A stretch of 13,272 nucleotides of DNA from Candidatus Gottesmanbacteria bacterium (GTDB taxonomy: Bacteria; Patescibacteriota; Microgenomatia; JACPZF01). This document shows positions 13,130 through 13,272 of the stretch, in pieces (the first letter of the stretch is position 1; the number at the start of each line of letters is the position of its first letter). The position numbers and the translations under genes are program-made. The DNA lies in NCBI GenBank assembly GCA_016195615.1, contig JACPZF010000062.1:1-13272 (forward strand), given 5' to 3'. A model generated the notes under the pieces. The model was not told the origin of the DNA and made no database searches. It saw nothing but the letters and a program-made list of their open reading frames with translations.

Positions 13130-13272
13130 ACTCGGTACTGAGCCAGCACATGGTATCCACTCCATGGTCCTAAATCTACAGATACTCGATCAAGAATGAT
13201 CGGTGGAACTATTCTCATTTTAACATCAATGTCTGTCAAATACTCCTGTACTTTCTGAAATGGTGTTTTTCC
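13114..13272 (-). CDS. C-terminus of probable integrase/transposase (cut by window edge)
   Basis: An open frame enters from the right edge and stops with TGA at 13114-13116, giving 52 residues. It begins GKTPFQKVQEYLTDID, continues VKMRIVPPIILDRVSVD, and ends GPWSGYHVLAQYRVLNDK. The GKTPF start is like the [GY]xTP box that follows the RPHxxL region in DDE integrases of the IS481/IS3 type, and a tail of this style with PPIILD is, from memory, seen in CPR transposases. The catalytic core would lie outside the window. The last residues (LNDK) and the stop are encoded by a 7-bp tandem repeat. The reading frame is clear; the family is a moderate-confidence guess. Confidence 0.55.
   Translation of the reverse strand, partial: GKTPFQKVQEYLTDIDVKMRIVPPIILDRVSVDLGPWSGYHVLAQYRVLNDK

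Overview
The window reads as part of a compact genome from a Candidate Phyla Radiation bacterium (Patescibacteria), most likely a Microgenomates-type lineage. This is inferred from four things: a short valyl-tRNA synthetase with the NANDPMHMGH form of its signature, a membrane-anchored DUF4012 protein, a Jag protein without its N-terminal domain, and several short repeat families. UGA acts as stop at valS, at the SDR-DUF4012 gene and at the cut-off gene on the right edge, so the UGA-glycine code of some CPR lineages does not apply.

Layout. 1-2366 (+): valS behind a strong promoter. 2370-2704 (-): two small overlapping membrane-protein genes, one of them only 35 residues long, ending 3 bp from the valS stop. 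2736-4224 (+): an EamA-type transporter followed by a one-pass membrane TPR protein. 4229-4966 (-): rplY (bL25/CTC) with its own promoter and a perfect palindrome. 5023-7926 (-): a 967-residue fusion of a degenerate SDR/epimerase domain with a membrane anchor and DUF4012. 7936-8397 (-): an RNase HI-like protein. 8415-8475: a 61-bp palindromic element. 8476-11022 (-): a polysaccharide flippase and an O-antigen ligase/polymerase. 11034-13058 (-): the conserved rpmH-rnpA-yidD-yidC-jag cluster. 13114-13272 (-): the C-terminus of a probable integrase/transposase, cut by the window edge, lying where dnaA or the origin often sits next to rpmH.

The minus-strand genes from rpmH to the SDR-DUF4012 gene are closely spaced and could form one long transcriptional unit. 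It joins ribosome, RNase P and membrane-insertion housekeeping genes to surface-glycan genes (ligase, flippase, DUF4012), which plausibly build or export the cell-surface polysaccharide. No tRNA, rRNA or CRISPR array was seen, and no convincing intrinsic terminator; the convergent gene pairs are 3 and 4 bp apart.

Three patterns stand out. (1) Nine clusters of tandem 7- or 8-bp units, each cluster with its own unit sequence, lie at gene ends, gene junctions and protein loops; eight of the nine are in the last 3.5 kb. (2) Promoter -10 boxes sit only 5-10 bp before start codons (valS, the 75-residue gene, the EamA gene, rpmH, perhaps the flippase and rplY) and Shine-Dalgarno sequences are nearly absent, which suggests leaderless or near-leaderless mRNAs. 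(3) The SDR half of the DUF4012 fusion lacks the whole catalytic triad region while keeping much of its nucleotide-binding fold.
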